DNA of 59,415 nucleotides, taken from Caldisalinibacter kiritimatiensis (lineage in GTDB: Bacteria > Bacillota > Clostridia > Tissierellales > Caldisalinibacteraceae). The notes under the pieces were generated by a model. It worked only from the letters and a program-made list of their open reading frames with translations, searched no databases and was not told the DNA's origin. This document shows positions 25,928-34,271 of this stretch, piece by piece (position 1 is the first letter of the stretch; each line of letters begins with the position of its first letter). The stretch covers positions 1-59,415 of the forward strand of contig NZ_ARZA01000105.1 in NCBI RefSeq assembly GCF_000387765.1, in the 5' to 3' direction. A program made the position numbers and the translations under genes.

Positions 25928-27838
25928 ATGGAAATGGTTAAGATTACTTTACCAGATGGTTCAGTTAGAGAGTATCAAAAGGGAATTAAAGTTATAGACA
26001 TTGCTAAGGATATTAGTGAAGGTTTAGCAAGAGTTGTTGTAGGAGCTAAAGTAAATGATGAAGTAGTAGGGTTAAAAACTGAAATTGATGAGGATTCTAA
26101 TGTAACGCTTTTAAAATTTAATGATGAAGATGGAGCAGATATATTTAGACACACTAGTACTCATATTTTAGCACAGGCTGTTAAAAGATTATTTCCGGAC
26201 ACTAAATTAGCCATAGGACCAGCAATAAAAGACGGTTTTTATTATGATTTTGATACAGAGCATAAGTTTACACCAGACGATTTAGAAAAAATAGAAAAGG
26301 AAATGAAGAAAATCGTAAAAGAAGATTTAGATATAGAAAGATTCGAATTAGATAGAGATGAAGCTATTAAATTTTTAAAAGATAGAGGAGAAGATTACAA
26401 GGTAGAGTTAGTAGAAGATTTACCTGAAGATGCAGTTATATCTTTTTATAAACAAGGAGAATTTGTAGACCTTTGTGCAGGTCCACACTTACCAAGCACT
26501 AAAAAAGTAAAAGCTTTTAAACTTTTAAGTGTTGCAGGAGCTTATTGGCGTGGAGACGAAAATAATAAGATGCTTCAAAGAATATATGGAACTTCATTTG
26601 AAAATAAAAAAGATTTAAAAGAGCATCTAGAGAGATTAGAAGAGGCTAAGAAAAGAGACCACAGAAAAATAGGTAAAGAATTGAAATTGTTTACAGTACT
26701 TGAAGAGGGCCCAGGCTTCCCGTTCTTTTTACCTAAGGGTATGGAACTTAAAAATAAGTTGCTGGAATATTGGAGAGAAGTTCATAAAAAGGCGGGATAT
26801 GTTGAAGTAGAAACTCCTATTATCTTAAATAAAAAATTATGGGAGACTTCAGGGCACTGGTATCATTACAAGGAAAATATGTATACTTTAAAAATTGATG
26901 ATGAAGATTATGCTATAAAGCCTATGAATTGTCCTGGTGGAATGTTAATTTACAAAAATGAAATGCGTTCATATAGAGATTTTCCAATGAGAGTTGGAGA
27001 AATAGGTAGAGTTCATAGACATGAACTATCAGGAACATTACATGGTTTAATGAGAGTAAGAGCTTTTACTCAAGATGATGCACATATATTTATGTTACCA
27101 GAGCAAATTAAGGATGAGATAAAAGGAGTTGCTAAGTTAGTAGATGAGGTTTATTCTACATTTGGATTTAAGTATAATGTAGAGCTATCTACTAGACCAG
27201 AGGATTCTTTAGGTACAGATGAAGAATGGGAAATGGCAGAAACAGCTTTAAAAGAAGCATTAGACGAATTTGGATTAGAGTATAAAGTGAATGAAGGCGA
27301 TGGAGCGTTCTATGGACCTAAGATTGACTTCCATTTAGAAGATTGTTTAGGAAGGACTTGGCAGTGTGGTACAATACAGCTTGACTTCCAATTGCCAAGA
27401 AGATTTGAGTTAACTTATGTAGGTAAGGATGGAGAAAAACATAGACCAGTTGTAATCCATAGGGTTGTATTTGGTAGTATAGAGAGATTTATAGGAATAT
27501 TAATTGAACATTTTGCAGGAAAGTTCCCAGTATGGTTAGCACCTGAACAAGTAACTATTTTACCTATATCAGATAAATTTAATGATTATGCTTTAGAAAT
27601 ACAGAATAAGTTAGAAGAAAAAGGCATAAGAGTAGAGGTTGATACTAGGTCTGAAAAGATAGGATATAAGATAAGAGAAGCTCAACTTCAAAAAATACCT
27701 TATATGTTAATAGTAGGAGAAAAAGAAGTGGAAGAAGGAACAGTTTCTGTTAGGTCTAGAGACGAAGGAGATACTGGCTCATTAAAGGTTAATGAGTTCA
27801 TAGATAGACTTATAGATGAAGTAGAAAACAAAAAGTAA
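25928..27838 (+). CDS. thrS: threonyl-tRNA synthetase
   Basis: Charges tRNA-Thr. The 636 residues show the TGS domain (1-62) and the editing domain with HTSTHILAQAV and CAGPHLPST as its HxxxH and Cys/His sites. The class II catalytic core follows, with motif 2 at VGEIGRVHRHELSG and motif 3 at HRVVFGSIERFIG, then the anticodon-binding domain from about residue 535. GAGGAGGG precedes the ATG at 25928; an internal ATG two codons later is possible. It is controlled by the T-box upstream and ends at a terminator shared with the convergent FtsH-like gene. Confidence 0.97.
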   Translation: MEMVKITLPDGSVREYQKGIKVIDIAKDISEGLARVVVGAKVNDEVVGLKTEIDEDSNVTLLKFNDEDGADIFRHTSTHILAQAVKRLFPDTKLAIGPAIKDGFYYDFDTEHKFTPDDLEKIEKEMKKIVKEDLDIERFELDRDEAIKFLKDRGEDYKVELVEDLPEDAVISFYKQGEFVDLCAGPHLPSTKKVKAFKLLSVAGAYWRGDENNKMLQRIYGTSFENKKDLKEHLERLEEAKKRDHRKIGKELKLFTVLEEGPGFPFFLPKGMELKNKLLEYWREVHKKAGYVEVETPIILNKKLWETSGHWYHYKENMYTLKIDDEDYAIKPMNCPGGMLIYKNEMRSYRDFPMRVGEIGRVHRHELSGTLHGLMRVRAFTQDDAHIFMLPEQIKDEIKGVAKLVDEVYSTFGFKYNVELSTRPEDSLGTDEEWEMAETALKEALDEFGLEYKVNEGDGAFYGPKIDFHLEDCLGRTWQCGTIQLDFQLPRRFELTYVGKDGEKHRPVVIHRVVFGSIERFIGILIEHFAGKFPVWLAPEQVTILPISDKFNDYALEIQNKLEEKGIRVEVDTRSEKIGYKIREAQLQKIPYMLIVGEKEVEEGTVSVRSRDEGDTGSLKVNEFIDRLIDEVENKK

Positions 27839-27856
27839 ATACTATTATGATAAACA

Positions 27857-27887
27857 AAAATGCCATCTGAATATCAGATGGCATTTT
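27857..27887. terminator. bidirectional terminator between thrS and the ftsH-like gene
   Basis: A 14-bp perfect stem, 27857-27870 with 27874-27887, with a 3-base loop. The TAA stop of the minus-strand gene (27886-27888) overlaps the T-rich end of the stem, the same design as at 768-801. Confidence 0.9.
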
Positions 27888-29448
27888 AATTTGCTGTTTC
27901 AAGAGGAAATTTGTATTTTTCAAATATTAAATCTAATTCTTCTTTTTCTATCACTTCATGTTCTAGTAGATAATCAGCTATTTCAGAGATAACTGCCTGG
28001 TTTTCCTTTATTATTATTAATACTTCTTCGTAACATGTATCTACAATTTTTTTTATTTCATTTTCAATTTTATCAATACTATACTGTATATATTGGTCAT
28101 TAATTGATATGTTACCTAAAGCACTCATGCCGTAGCTACATACCATTTCTTTAGCGATTTGAGTAACTTTTTTTATATCATCTTTAGCGCCAGTTGTTAC
28201 TTCATTGAAGAAAACCTGCTCTGCGGCTCTTCCACCTAGAAAAACTTTTATTTTAGATAGGAGCTCTTCTTTTGTTTGTAAATACCTATCTTCATCTGGG
28301 AATTTTAAAACATATCCTAATGCTTGCCCTCTTGGGACTATAGAAATCTTTTGTATCATTTCTACATTTAAAACTTTACCAACAGTTGCGTGTCCTGCTT
28401 CGTGATGGGCTACTATGTTTTTTTCTTTTAATAGAACTGATGGATTTTTTAGTTCTAATCCTGCAATACATCTTTCAATTGCTGAATTAAAGTCATTGAT
28501 ATCAATTTTTGATTTTTCTTTTCTTACCGCTATTATAGCTGCTTCATTGGCTATATTAGCTAATTGAGCTCCAGAAAAACCATGTGTCTTTTTAGCGATG
28601 TCTTTAATATCGATAGATGAGTCTAAAGGTTTATTCTTTGTGTGGACTTTAAGTATTTCTTCCCTTGCTTTTACATTAGGATTTCCCACATACATATGTC
28701 TATCAAATCTACCGGGTCTTAGTAGAGCCTCATCTAGTAAATCTAATCGATTAGTAGCTCCTATAACTATAATTGTATTATTTTTATTAAATCCGTCCAT
28801 TTCAACAAGTAATTGATTTAAGGTTTGGTCTTTTTCATTATTACTGTCAGAATTTCTTTTACTGCCTATAGCATCTATTTCATCTATAAAAATTATACTA
28901 GGAGCTTCCTTTTTAGCTTTTTCAAATAAATTTCTTATTCTCTTTGCTCCTACACCAACATATTTTTCAACAAATTCAGAACCACTTGAATACAGAAAAG
29001 TAGAGTTGGTTTCTCCAGCCACTGCTTTAGCTAACAAAGTTTTTCCAGTACCTGGAGGACCGTGAAATAGAACACCTTTAGGAATAGTTGCTCCCATTTT
29101 CAAGTATTTTTCTGAGTGGTTAATGAAATCTATAATCTCTTGCAATTCTTCTTTTATTTCATCAAGACCGGCAACATCATCAAAAGATATGTCTGGTTTG
29201 TTATTTTCTTTAGATTTTTCTTCATTTTTTTTCTTCTCGGTACTTATTGCAGCAGGAACTAATTGTGGATTATTATCTAGTTTAATGTAATATATAAATA
29301 ATCCTATGGTTACTAAAGTTATAAAAAAAATGTCCCCTGTATTTAAAGCTTTAAAGCTTAAAGCAGGAAAAAATCTACTGGAAATCATTAAAGATGTAAA
29401 AATTAGGTTTATAATGAATAAAAGAAAGATAATTTTCTTTTTCAACAT
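27886..29448 (-). CDS. FtsH-like ATP-dependent zinc metalloprotease without extracytoplasmic domain
   Basis: Membrane-bound AAA protease. TM1 (about 5-22) and TM2 (about 38-55) are joined by only about 15 residues, so the roughly 70-residue extracytoplasmic domain of canonical FtsH is missing. The rest is intact: Walker A GPPGTGKT (130-137), pore loop KYVGVG, Walker B IIFIDE, second region of homology ATNRLDLLDEALLRPGRFDR, zinc motif HEAGH (349-353) and third ligand near Asp424. At 520 residues it is shorter than housekeeping FtsH (about 600-650). On the minus strand AAAGGTGG places the start at ATG 29448 rather than the GTG at 29457. Probably a second, specialised paralogue; its substrate is unknown. 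Confidence 0.9.
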   Translation of the reverse strand: MLKKKIIFLLFIINLIFTSLMISSRFFPALSFKALNTGDIFFITLVTIGLFIYYIKLDNNPQLVPAAISTEKKKNEEKSKENNKPDISFDDVAGLDEIKEELQEIIDFINHSEKYLKMGATIPKGVLFHGPPGTGKTLLAKAVAGETNSTFLYSSGSEFVEKYVGVGAKRIRNLFEKAKKEAPSIIFIDEIDAIGSKRNSDSNNEKDQTLNQLLVEMDGFNKNNTIIVIGATNRLDLLDEALLRPGRFDRHMYVGNPNVKAREEILKVHTKNKPLDSSIDIKDIAKKTHGFSGAQLANIANEAAIIAVRKEKSKIDINDFNSAIERCIAGLELKNPSVLLKEKNIVAHHEAGHATVGKVLNVEMIQKISIVPRGQALGYVLKFPDEDRYLQTKEELLSKIKVFLGGRAAEQVFFNEVTTGAKDDIKKVTQIAKEMVCSYGMSALGNISINDQYIQYSIDKIENEIKKIVDTCYEEVLIIIKENQAVISEIADYLLEHEVIEKEELDLIFEKYKFPLETAN

Positions 29449-29708
29449 GTTACCCACCTTTATTTATTTTTATTAAAATATAAGTTATATCTTAAGATGT
29501 TTTTAAGTTATTTATGATTAGTTTAACCAGGTTTGCATATTAATATAAGATAGATAGAGATTCATGGTTAAGGAAAAATTTACAAAAACAAAACATGAAA
29601 ATGCATATGGAAAATAATGTTTTAAAAAGTATTTAGTTATTATATAATAAACTTGAAATTAATATTAAGCGTTTTTTAGCTTATACAAAAATATAGGGAG
29701 GCAATATT

Positions 29709-31109
29709 ATGAAACTTGAAAGTTTAGTTGAGAGTTATAAGAATGAAATAGTGGAAAGTGTTAAGAAAATAGTTAGAATAAAAAGTGTAGAAGGACAAAG
29801 CAGACCAGGTATGCCTTTTGGTGAAGGAGTAAATGAAGCATTAGAATATGCACTTAAATTATCGGAAAAACTAGGTTTCAAAACAAAAAATTTTGAAGGA
29901 TATGCAGGACATGCAGAATTTGGAGAAGGAGATAAAACAATAGGAATTTTAGTCCATTTAGATGTGGTACCTGAAGGAGATAATTGGACTTATCCTCCTT
30001 ATGGTGCTGAAATACACGATGGTAAAATATTTGGAAGAGGAACTATTGATGATAAAGGTCCAGCAATTGCAGCAATGTACGCAATGAAAGCAGTAAAAGA
30101 AAGTGGTTTACCGATAAATAACAAAATAAGAATTATCTTCGGAACAAATGAGGAAAGTGGTTGGAAAGGAATAAATTATTATTTAAGTAAAGTTGATGCT
30201 CCAGATTTAGCTTTTACTCCCGATGCTGATTTTCCAGTAATACACGGTGAAAAGGGTATAGTAGATATAGTTTTAAAGAAAAAGTTCAACAATAAATGTA
30301 ATGATGACATAATAATTAAAAGTATAAAAGGTGGAAACAGACCTAATATGGTTCCTGATTTATGTAGAGCAGTAATTGAGGTTAGTGATGATAAAAAAGA
30401 TAATGTATTAAATACCTTTGAGCAATTTATTAAGAACACAGGATACAATATAGACCTAGAAGATAATGGTAATACTTTGATTGTTGTTTCAAAAGGTAAA
30501 TCTGCCCATGGTAGTACTCCAGAGGAAGGTAAAAATGCAATTTCTCAACTAATGAAGTTTTTAAATGAAATTGTTTCGGGAGAATGTGAGATATGTGAAT
30601 TTATCAAGTTTTATAATGACAAGATTGGAATGGAATATAATGGAGAGTCTATTGGATGTGGATTAGAGGATGATGTTTCAGGAAAATTAACTTTTAATGT
30701 AGGTGTAATTGATTTAAGTGAAGATAAAGTTGAAGTAGCAGTAAATATCAGATATCCGATAAAACATGATAAAGAAACAATATATAATGGTATAAAGGAA
30801 GTAATTAGTGAAATGGGAATAAAGATTGAAGAAAAAGACCATCTAGCACCTATATATTTACCTGAAAATCACTTTTTAGTTGAAAAATTAATGAAAGTTT
30901 ATAGAGAAGTAACAGGGGATAATGAAAGTAAGCCTATAACTATAGGTGGGGGCACTTATGCTAGAGCTATGGATAATGCAGTTGCATTTGGAGCATTAAT
31001 GCCTGGTCAAGAAGAACTGGCGCATCAAAAAGATGAGTACATATCAATAGAGCATTTAATGGATATTACTAAGATATATGCGAAAGCTTTGTATGAGTTG
31101 GTTAAATAA
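29709..31109 (+). CDS. pepV: dipeptidase PepV (M20 family)
   Basis: Cytoplasmic zinc dipeptidase that completes peptide breakdown. The 466 residues carry the M20A ligands: His83 and Asp85 in LVHLDVVPEGD, Asp115 in GRGTIDDKGP, catalytic Glu148 with Glu149 in GTNEESGW, Asp172 in TPDADFPVIHGEKG, and a C-terminal GGTYARAM...ELAHQKDEY. The inserted lid domain contains KGKSAHGSTPEEG. TAGGGAGG precedes the ATG. It lies between the divergent ftsH-like gene and the infC leader, without a convincing terminator apart from the imperfect inverted repeat at 31135. Confidence 0.92.
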   Translation: MKLESLVESYKNEIVESVKKIVRIKSVEGQSRPGMPFGEGVNEALEYALKLSEKLGFKTKNFEGYAGHAEFGEGDKTIGILVHLDVVPEGDNWTYPPYGAEIHDGKIFGRGTIDDKGPAIAAMYAMKAVKESGLPINNKIRIIFGTNEESGWKGINYYLSKVDAPDLAFTPDADFPVIHGEKGIVDIVLKKKFNNKCNDDIIIKSIKGGNRPNMVPDLCRAVIEVSDDKKDNVLNTFEQFIKNTGYNIDLEDNGNTLIVVSKGKSAHGSTPEEGKNAISQLMKFLNEIVSGECEICEFIKFYNDKIGMEYNGESIGCGLEDDVSGKLTFNVGVIDLSEDKVEVAVNIRYPIKHDKETIYNGIKEVISEMGIKIEEKDHLAPIYLPENHFLVEKLMKVYREVTGDNESKPITIGGGTYARAMDNAVAFGALMPGQEELAHQKDEYISIEHLMDITKIYAKALYELVK

Positions 31110-31134
31110 GTAGGACTGGGTATATTTGGTCATA

Positions 31135-31228
31135 CAACGTACGAAATGACGTGAAAATAGACGTAAAATGGAACGCAAAAGGAAATGAAAAAAATACTGC
31201 GCTTTCCAAGACGTCATTTTGTGCGTTG
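31135..31228. repeat. imperfect inverted repeat between pepV and infC
   Basis: CAACGTACGAAATGACGT (31135-31152) and ACGTCATTTTGTGCGTTG (31211-31228) are complementary at 16 of 18 positions around 58 bases rich in ACGT-like words. There is no good T-run after the right arm. It could be a large hairpin ending the pepV transcript or a small degenerate element. Together with the L20 leader it fills the 433-base gap between genes. Confidence 0.55.
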
Positions 31229-31310
31229 CTTTGCTATATTCTTAACCTAGAATTAATGTCTAGAAGCTAATAGCAAAAAGAAATACTTGAGTAGTTTTAA
31301 AAATTAACTG

Positions 31311-31339
31311 TTGACAAACTTTTATTATTCGAATATAAT
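31311..31339 (+). promoter_or_regulatory. consensus promoter of the infC-rpmI-rplT operon
   Basis: Perfect TTGACA (31311-31316), 17 bases, perfect TATAAT (31334-31339). Same strength class as the thrS promoter. Confidence 0.93.
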
Positions 31340-31345
31340 ATAACA

Positions 31346-31512
31346 AGTAAAACAATAAAGTAGAAGTATCCGCTTCTCACCCTATAGCATGAGCTCATAG
31401 GGTTAATATGGTGGCTTGCTTATGACGCATAAAGAAATGGCGTTTATGCATAAGTATGTTTAAGTAAGGCCTATTGTGAGAGTGCGGATAGTTCAATACT
31501 ATCCTTTTTTTA
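31346..31512 (+). promoter_or_regulatory. L20-type ribosomal protein leader (attenuator)
   Basis: TATCCGCTTCTCAC (31367-31380) pairs with GTGAGAGTGCGGATA (31476-31490) to close a branched domain. The 3' part of that arm also starts the terminator GGATAGT (31486-31492) / ACTATCC (31498-31504) plus seven T. The two folds exclude each other. In Firmicutes this leader lets free L20 end transcription of infC-rpmI-rplT. The position and both alternative stems are directly visible; L20 binding is inferred from the family. Confidence 0.85.
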
Positions 31513-31542
31513 TTGGTAAAAGATTTTAGGAGGTGTCATGCA

Positions 31543-32052
31543 ATTAAAGAGCTTCAGATTAATGGCCAAATTAGAGCTAAAGAAGTGAGAGTTGTAGATA
31601 GTGATAGTAATCAGCTAGGTATAATGCATATAAAAAAGGCGCTATCAATAGCAGAAGAAAAGAAGTTAGATTTAGTGAACGTAGCACCAAATGCAAAACC
31701 ACCAGTATGCAAGATAATGGATTACGGTAAGTATAAGTATGAACAAGCTAAAAAGGAGAAGGAAGCAAAGAAAAAGCAGAAGGTAATTAACATTAAAGAA
31801 ATTAGATTAACTCCTAATACTGAAGAACATGATTTAAAGGTAAAAGCAAAGAAAGCTTGTGAATTCCTAAAAAAAGGAGACAAAGTTAAGGTCTCAGTTA
31901 GGTTTAGAGGTAGACAACTTGGACATACTGACCTAGGAAAAAATGTATTAATGAAGTTTGCAGATTTAACTTCAGATTATTCAGTAATAGATAAAAAGCC
32001 TAAAATGGAAGGTAGAAATATGACAATGTTCTTGAGTCCAAAAAACTTATAA
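31543..32052 (+). CDS. infC: translation initiation factor IF-3
   Basis: Binds the 30S subunit and checks the start codon. The 169 residues begin KELQINGQIRAKEVRVVD, typical of IF-3, with a lysine-rich linker near 75-95 and the C-terminal domain EIRLTPNTEEHDLKVK...VRFRGRQLGH. The frame is open from a TTG at 31513 inside the terminator tail. AGGAGGT (31528-31534) is spaced 8 bases from an ATT at 31543 that lies exactly where IF-3 homology begins. infC is the classic gene with an ATT/AUU start, subject to autoregulation by IF-3. The ATG at 31538 is out of frame. Heads the infC-rpmI-rplT operon. Confidence 0.94.
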   Translation: MKELQINGQIRAKEVRVVDSDSNQLGIMHIKKALSIAEEKKLDLVNVAPNAKPPVCKIMDYGKYKYEQAKKEKEAKKKQKVINIKEIRLTPNTEEHDLKVKAKKACEFLKKGDKVKVSVRFRGRQLGHTDLGKNVLMKFADLTSDYSVIDKKPKMEGRNMTMFLSPKNL

Positions 32053-32073
32053 TAACTGAGGGGAGGAATTCAA

Positions 32074-32268
32074 ATGCCAAAAATGAAAACTCATAGAGGA
32101 GCAGCAAAAAGGTTCAAAAAAACAGGTAAAGGAAAAATAAGAAGAGCTAAAGCATATAAAAATCACTTTACTGGAAAGAAAAGTGCTAAGAGAGTTAGAA
32201 ATTTAAGAAAAGGCGGATTAGTAAACGATAGCGATCAAAAAAGAATTAAGACATTACTACCATACTAA
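32074..32268 (+). CDS. rpmI: 50S ribosomal protein L35
   Basis: Basic 64-residue large-subunit protein beginning [20 protein letters not shown], the L35 signature. GGGGAGGA precedes the ATG, 21 bases after infC. Middle gene of the IF-3/L35/L20 operon. Confidence 0.97.
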   Translation: MPKMKTHRGAAKRFKKTGKGKIRRAKAYKNHFTGKKSAKRVRNLRKGGLVNDSDQKRIKTLLPY

Positions 32269-32296
32269 AAGAATTATATGAGGGAGGTAAAAACAG

Positions 32297-32653
32297 ATGG
32301 CTAGAGTAAAAAGAGCAGTAAATGCGAAAAAGAAACATAAAAAAGTACTTAAGCTTGCTAAAGGTTACTATGGTGCAAAAAGTAAGCTTTTTAGACCAGC
32401 AAATCAAGCTGTAATGAAGTCATTACAATATGCTTATGTAGGACGTAAATTAAGAAAGAGAGATTTTAGAAAGTTATGGATTACAAGAATTAACGCTGCT
32501 GCAAGACAACATGGAATGTCTTATAGCAGATTTATAAATGGTCTTAAGAGAGCTAATATTGAAATAAACAGAAAAATGTTATCTGAAATGGCTATCCATG
32601 ACCCAGAAGGGTTCAAAAAATTAGTAGAAATAGCAAAGGAAAACTTAAACTAA
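32297..32653 (+). CDS. rplT: 50S ribosomal protein L20
   Basis: Assembly-initiating large-subunit protein of 118 residues. It starts [20 protein letters not shown] and includes [17 protein letters not shown] and [18 protein letters not shown], all diagnostic. It probably binds the leader at 31346-31512 and represses its own operon. GAGGGAGGT precedes the ATG; a terminator overlaps the stop. Confidence 0.97.
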   Translation: MARVKRAVNAKKKHKKVLKLAKGYYGAKSKLFRPANQAVMKSLQYAYVGRKLRKRDFRKLWITRINAAARQHGMSYSRFINGLKRANIEINRKMLSEMAIHDPEGFKKLVEIAKENLN

Positions 32654-32694
32654 AAGTTCCAATTATGGAGCTTTTAGTTTTCTAAATTTTTTTT
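32650..32694 (+). terminator. terminator of the infC operon
   Basis: CTAAAAGTTCC (32650-32660) pairs with GGAGCTTTTAG (32667-32677) with one G-U pair, 6-base loop, followed by TTTTCTAAATTTTTTTT. The rplT stop codon is in the base of the stem. Confidence 0.85.
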
Positions 32695-32732
32695 GAATAG
32701 TAAAAGAATTTTTGATGCACCAAATAATAATG

Positions 32733-32762
32733 TTGAGTATAATAATGATAATTGTATATAAT
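32733..32762 (+). promoter_or_regulatory. possible promoter just ahead of a hairpin
   Basis: TTGAGT (32733-32738), 18 bases, TATAAT (32757-32762). The predicted start is at about 32770, directly before the hairpin at 32772-32799, so any transcript would be very short unless it reads through to the Ktr genes. Confidence 0.4.
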
Positions 32763-32771
32763 AAAAAAAGA

Positions 32772-32799
32772 AAAGCGGCCAATACAGGCCGTCTTTATA
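32772..32799 (+). terminator. hairpin upstream of the Ktr genes
   Basis: CGGCC (32776-32780) pairs with GGCCG (32787-32791), extended by AAAG/CTTT with a bulge, followed by a T/A-rich tail. Either a second terminator behind rplT or an attenuator. Confidence 0.55.
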
Positions 32800-32833
32800 T
32801 TAATTATCTTAACTTTTAAAATTAGGAATAAAA

Positions 32834-32842
32834 TGGTATAAT
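32834..32842 (+). promoter_or_regulatory. extended -10 promoter of the Ktr operon
   Basis: TGGTATAAT, identical to the element before the DUF445 gene, lies 46 bases before the first Ktr gene. The -35 region is poor. Confidence 0.6.
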
Positions 32843-32888
32843 ATTAAAATAATAAAATATATCTAATTTTAAACTTATAAATGATGTA

Positions 32889-34259
32889 ATGGGGATGATA
32901 GCTATTAGTGTTTTAAACAGAATTGATAAATTAAAACTCAATCCAGCCCAAGTGCTTGTATTGGGATTTGCAGCTCTTATTTTGATAGGAGCAACGTTAC
33001 TTAATTTACCTATATCGTCTGTGAATGGGGAAAGTATAGGCTTTGTTGATGCATTATTTACATCTGCATCGGCAGTTTGTGTTACCGGTTTAGTGGTTGT
33101 TAATACAGCTCAACATTGGTCTATATTTGGAAAAGTAATAATATTAATTTTGATTCAAGTAGGCGGTTTAGGTTTAATGACTATGGCAACATTAGTTGCA
33201 TTAGTTTTAGGAAGAAAAATTACTTTAAAAGAGAGATTAATAATACAAGAAGAATTAAATTCAACTACATTATCAGGCCTTGTAAAGCTAACAAAGTATG
33301 TTATTATCTCAACAGCTGCTATTGAAGGGATAGGAGCAATTTTTTTAGCAATAAGATTTATACCTAAATATGGTGTAATAAAAGGAATATGGTTTTCGAT
33401 ATTTCATGCAATATCTGCTTTTTGTAATGCGGGATTTGATTTAACGGGAGAAAGTATGGTACCATTTGTAGAAGATGTTGTAGTAAATCTAACTATAATA
33501 GCATTGGTTATTATAGGAGGACTAGGATATTTTGTTTATTTAGATATATCAAGAAAAAAATCATTTAGGAAGTTTTCTTTACATACAAAGCTGGTATTAA
33601 TAATTTCAGGTATTTTACTTTTAATAGGATTTTTGTTTATATTTATATTAGAATATAATAATCCAGAAACTTTGGGAAAACTATCTTTTAAAGGCAAAAT
33701 ATTAGCTGCAGCATTTCAATCTATGACTCCAAGAACTGCAGGTTTCAATAGTATTGATACAGGAGCTGTTACTGATTCAGTTGCATTTTTAACAATGATT
33801 TATATGTTAATTGGAGGTTCACCTGGTTCAACTGCAGGTGGAGTTAAAACTACAACAATAGGTGTATTAGTGATTGCTATTATATCGGTTATTAGAGGTA
33901 ATGAAGATGTTGAAATATATAGAAGAAGGATTCCACATGAATTAATATATAGAGCATTAGCTGTTACAGGAATAGCTGTTGCTATAATTACAGGTGTTAC
34001 AGTTATCTTATCAATTACTGAAAGTGGACCTGACGTTACATTTTTAGATGTATTATTTGAAACTTTATCAGCATTTGGTACTGTAGGGTTAAGTAGAGGA
34101 TTAACACCTAAATTGAGTATATTAGGTAGGTTAATAATAACATTTACTATGTTTGTAGGTAGAGTTGGTCCATTGACAATGGCTTTTGCATTTGCTAAAA
34201 AGAGAAGGGAAAAGAAAGGAACTTATAGATATCCAAAAGAAAAGATTTTGGTTGGATAG
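32889..34259 (+). CDS. ktrB: potassium uptake protein, TrkH/KtrB family
   Basis: Membrane channel-like subunit for K+ uptake, 456 residues. The four pore loops can be seen as SASAVCVTGLVVV, AISAFCNAGFDL, TPRTAGFNSI and SAFGTVGLSRGL, each holding the filter glycine, in the four-fold M-P-M layout of KtrB. A short charged N-terminus precedes the first hydrophobic segment. The start is not certain: ATG 32889 has no good Shine-Dalgarno sequence, and GGGGATG lies inside the frame. The regulatory RCK subunit follows after 12 bases. KtrAB systems respond to nucleotide binding and often to c-di-AMP. Confidence 0.92.
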   Translation: MGMIAISVLNRIDKLKLNPAQVLVLGFAALILIGATLLNLPISSVNGESIGFVDALFTSASAVCVTGLVVVNTAQHWSIFGKVIILILIQVGGLGLMTMATLVALVLGRKITLKERLIIQEELNSTTLSGLVKLTKYVIISTAAIEGIGAIFLAIRFIPKYGVIKGIWFSIFHAISAFCNAGFDLTGESMVPFVEDVVVNLTIIALVIIGGLGYFVYLDISRKKSFRKFSLHTKLVLIISGILLLIGFLFIFILEYNNPETLGKLSFKGKILAAAFQSMTPRTAGFNSIDTGAVTDSVAFLTMIYMLIGGSPGSTAGGVKTTTIGVLVIAIISVIRGNEDVEIYRRRIPHELIYRALAVTGIAVAIITGVTVILSITESGPDVTFLDVLFETLSAFGTVGLSRGLTPKLSILGRLIITFTMFVGRVGPLTMAFAFAKKRREKKGTYRYPKEKILVG

Positions 34260-34271
34260 GATGGTGAAAAT

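Noticed and set aside
31538-31588. ATG start for a short ORF overlapping the beginning of infC
   Set aside because: Only 3 bases from the Shine-Dalgarno sequence and it ends after 16 codons; the in-frame ATT gives the conserved IF-3 N-terminus.
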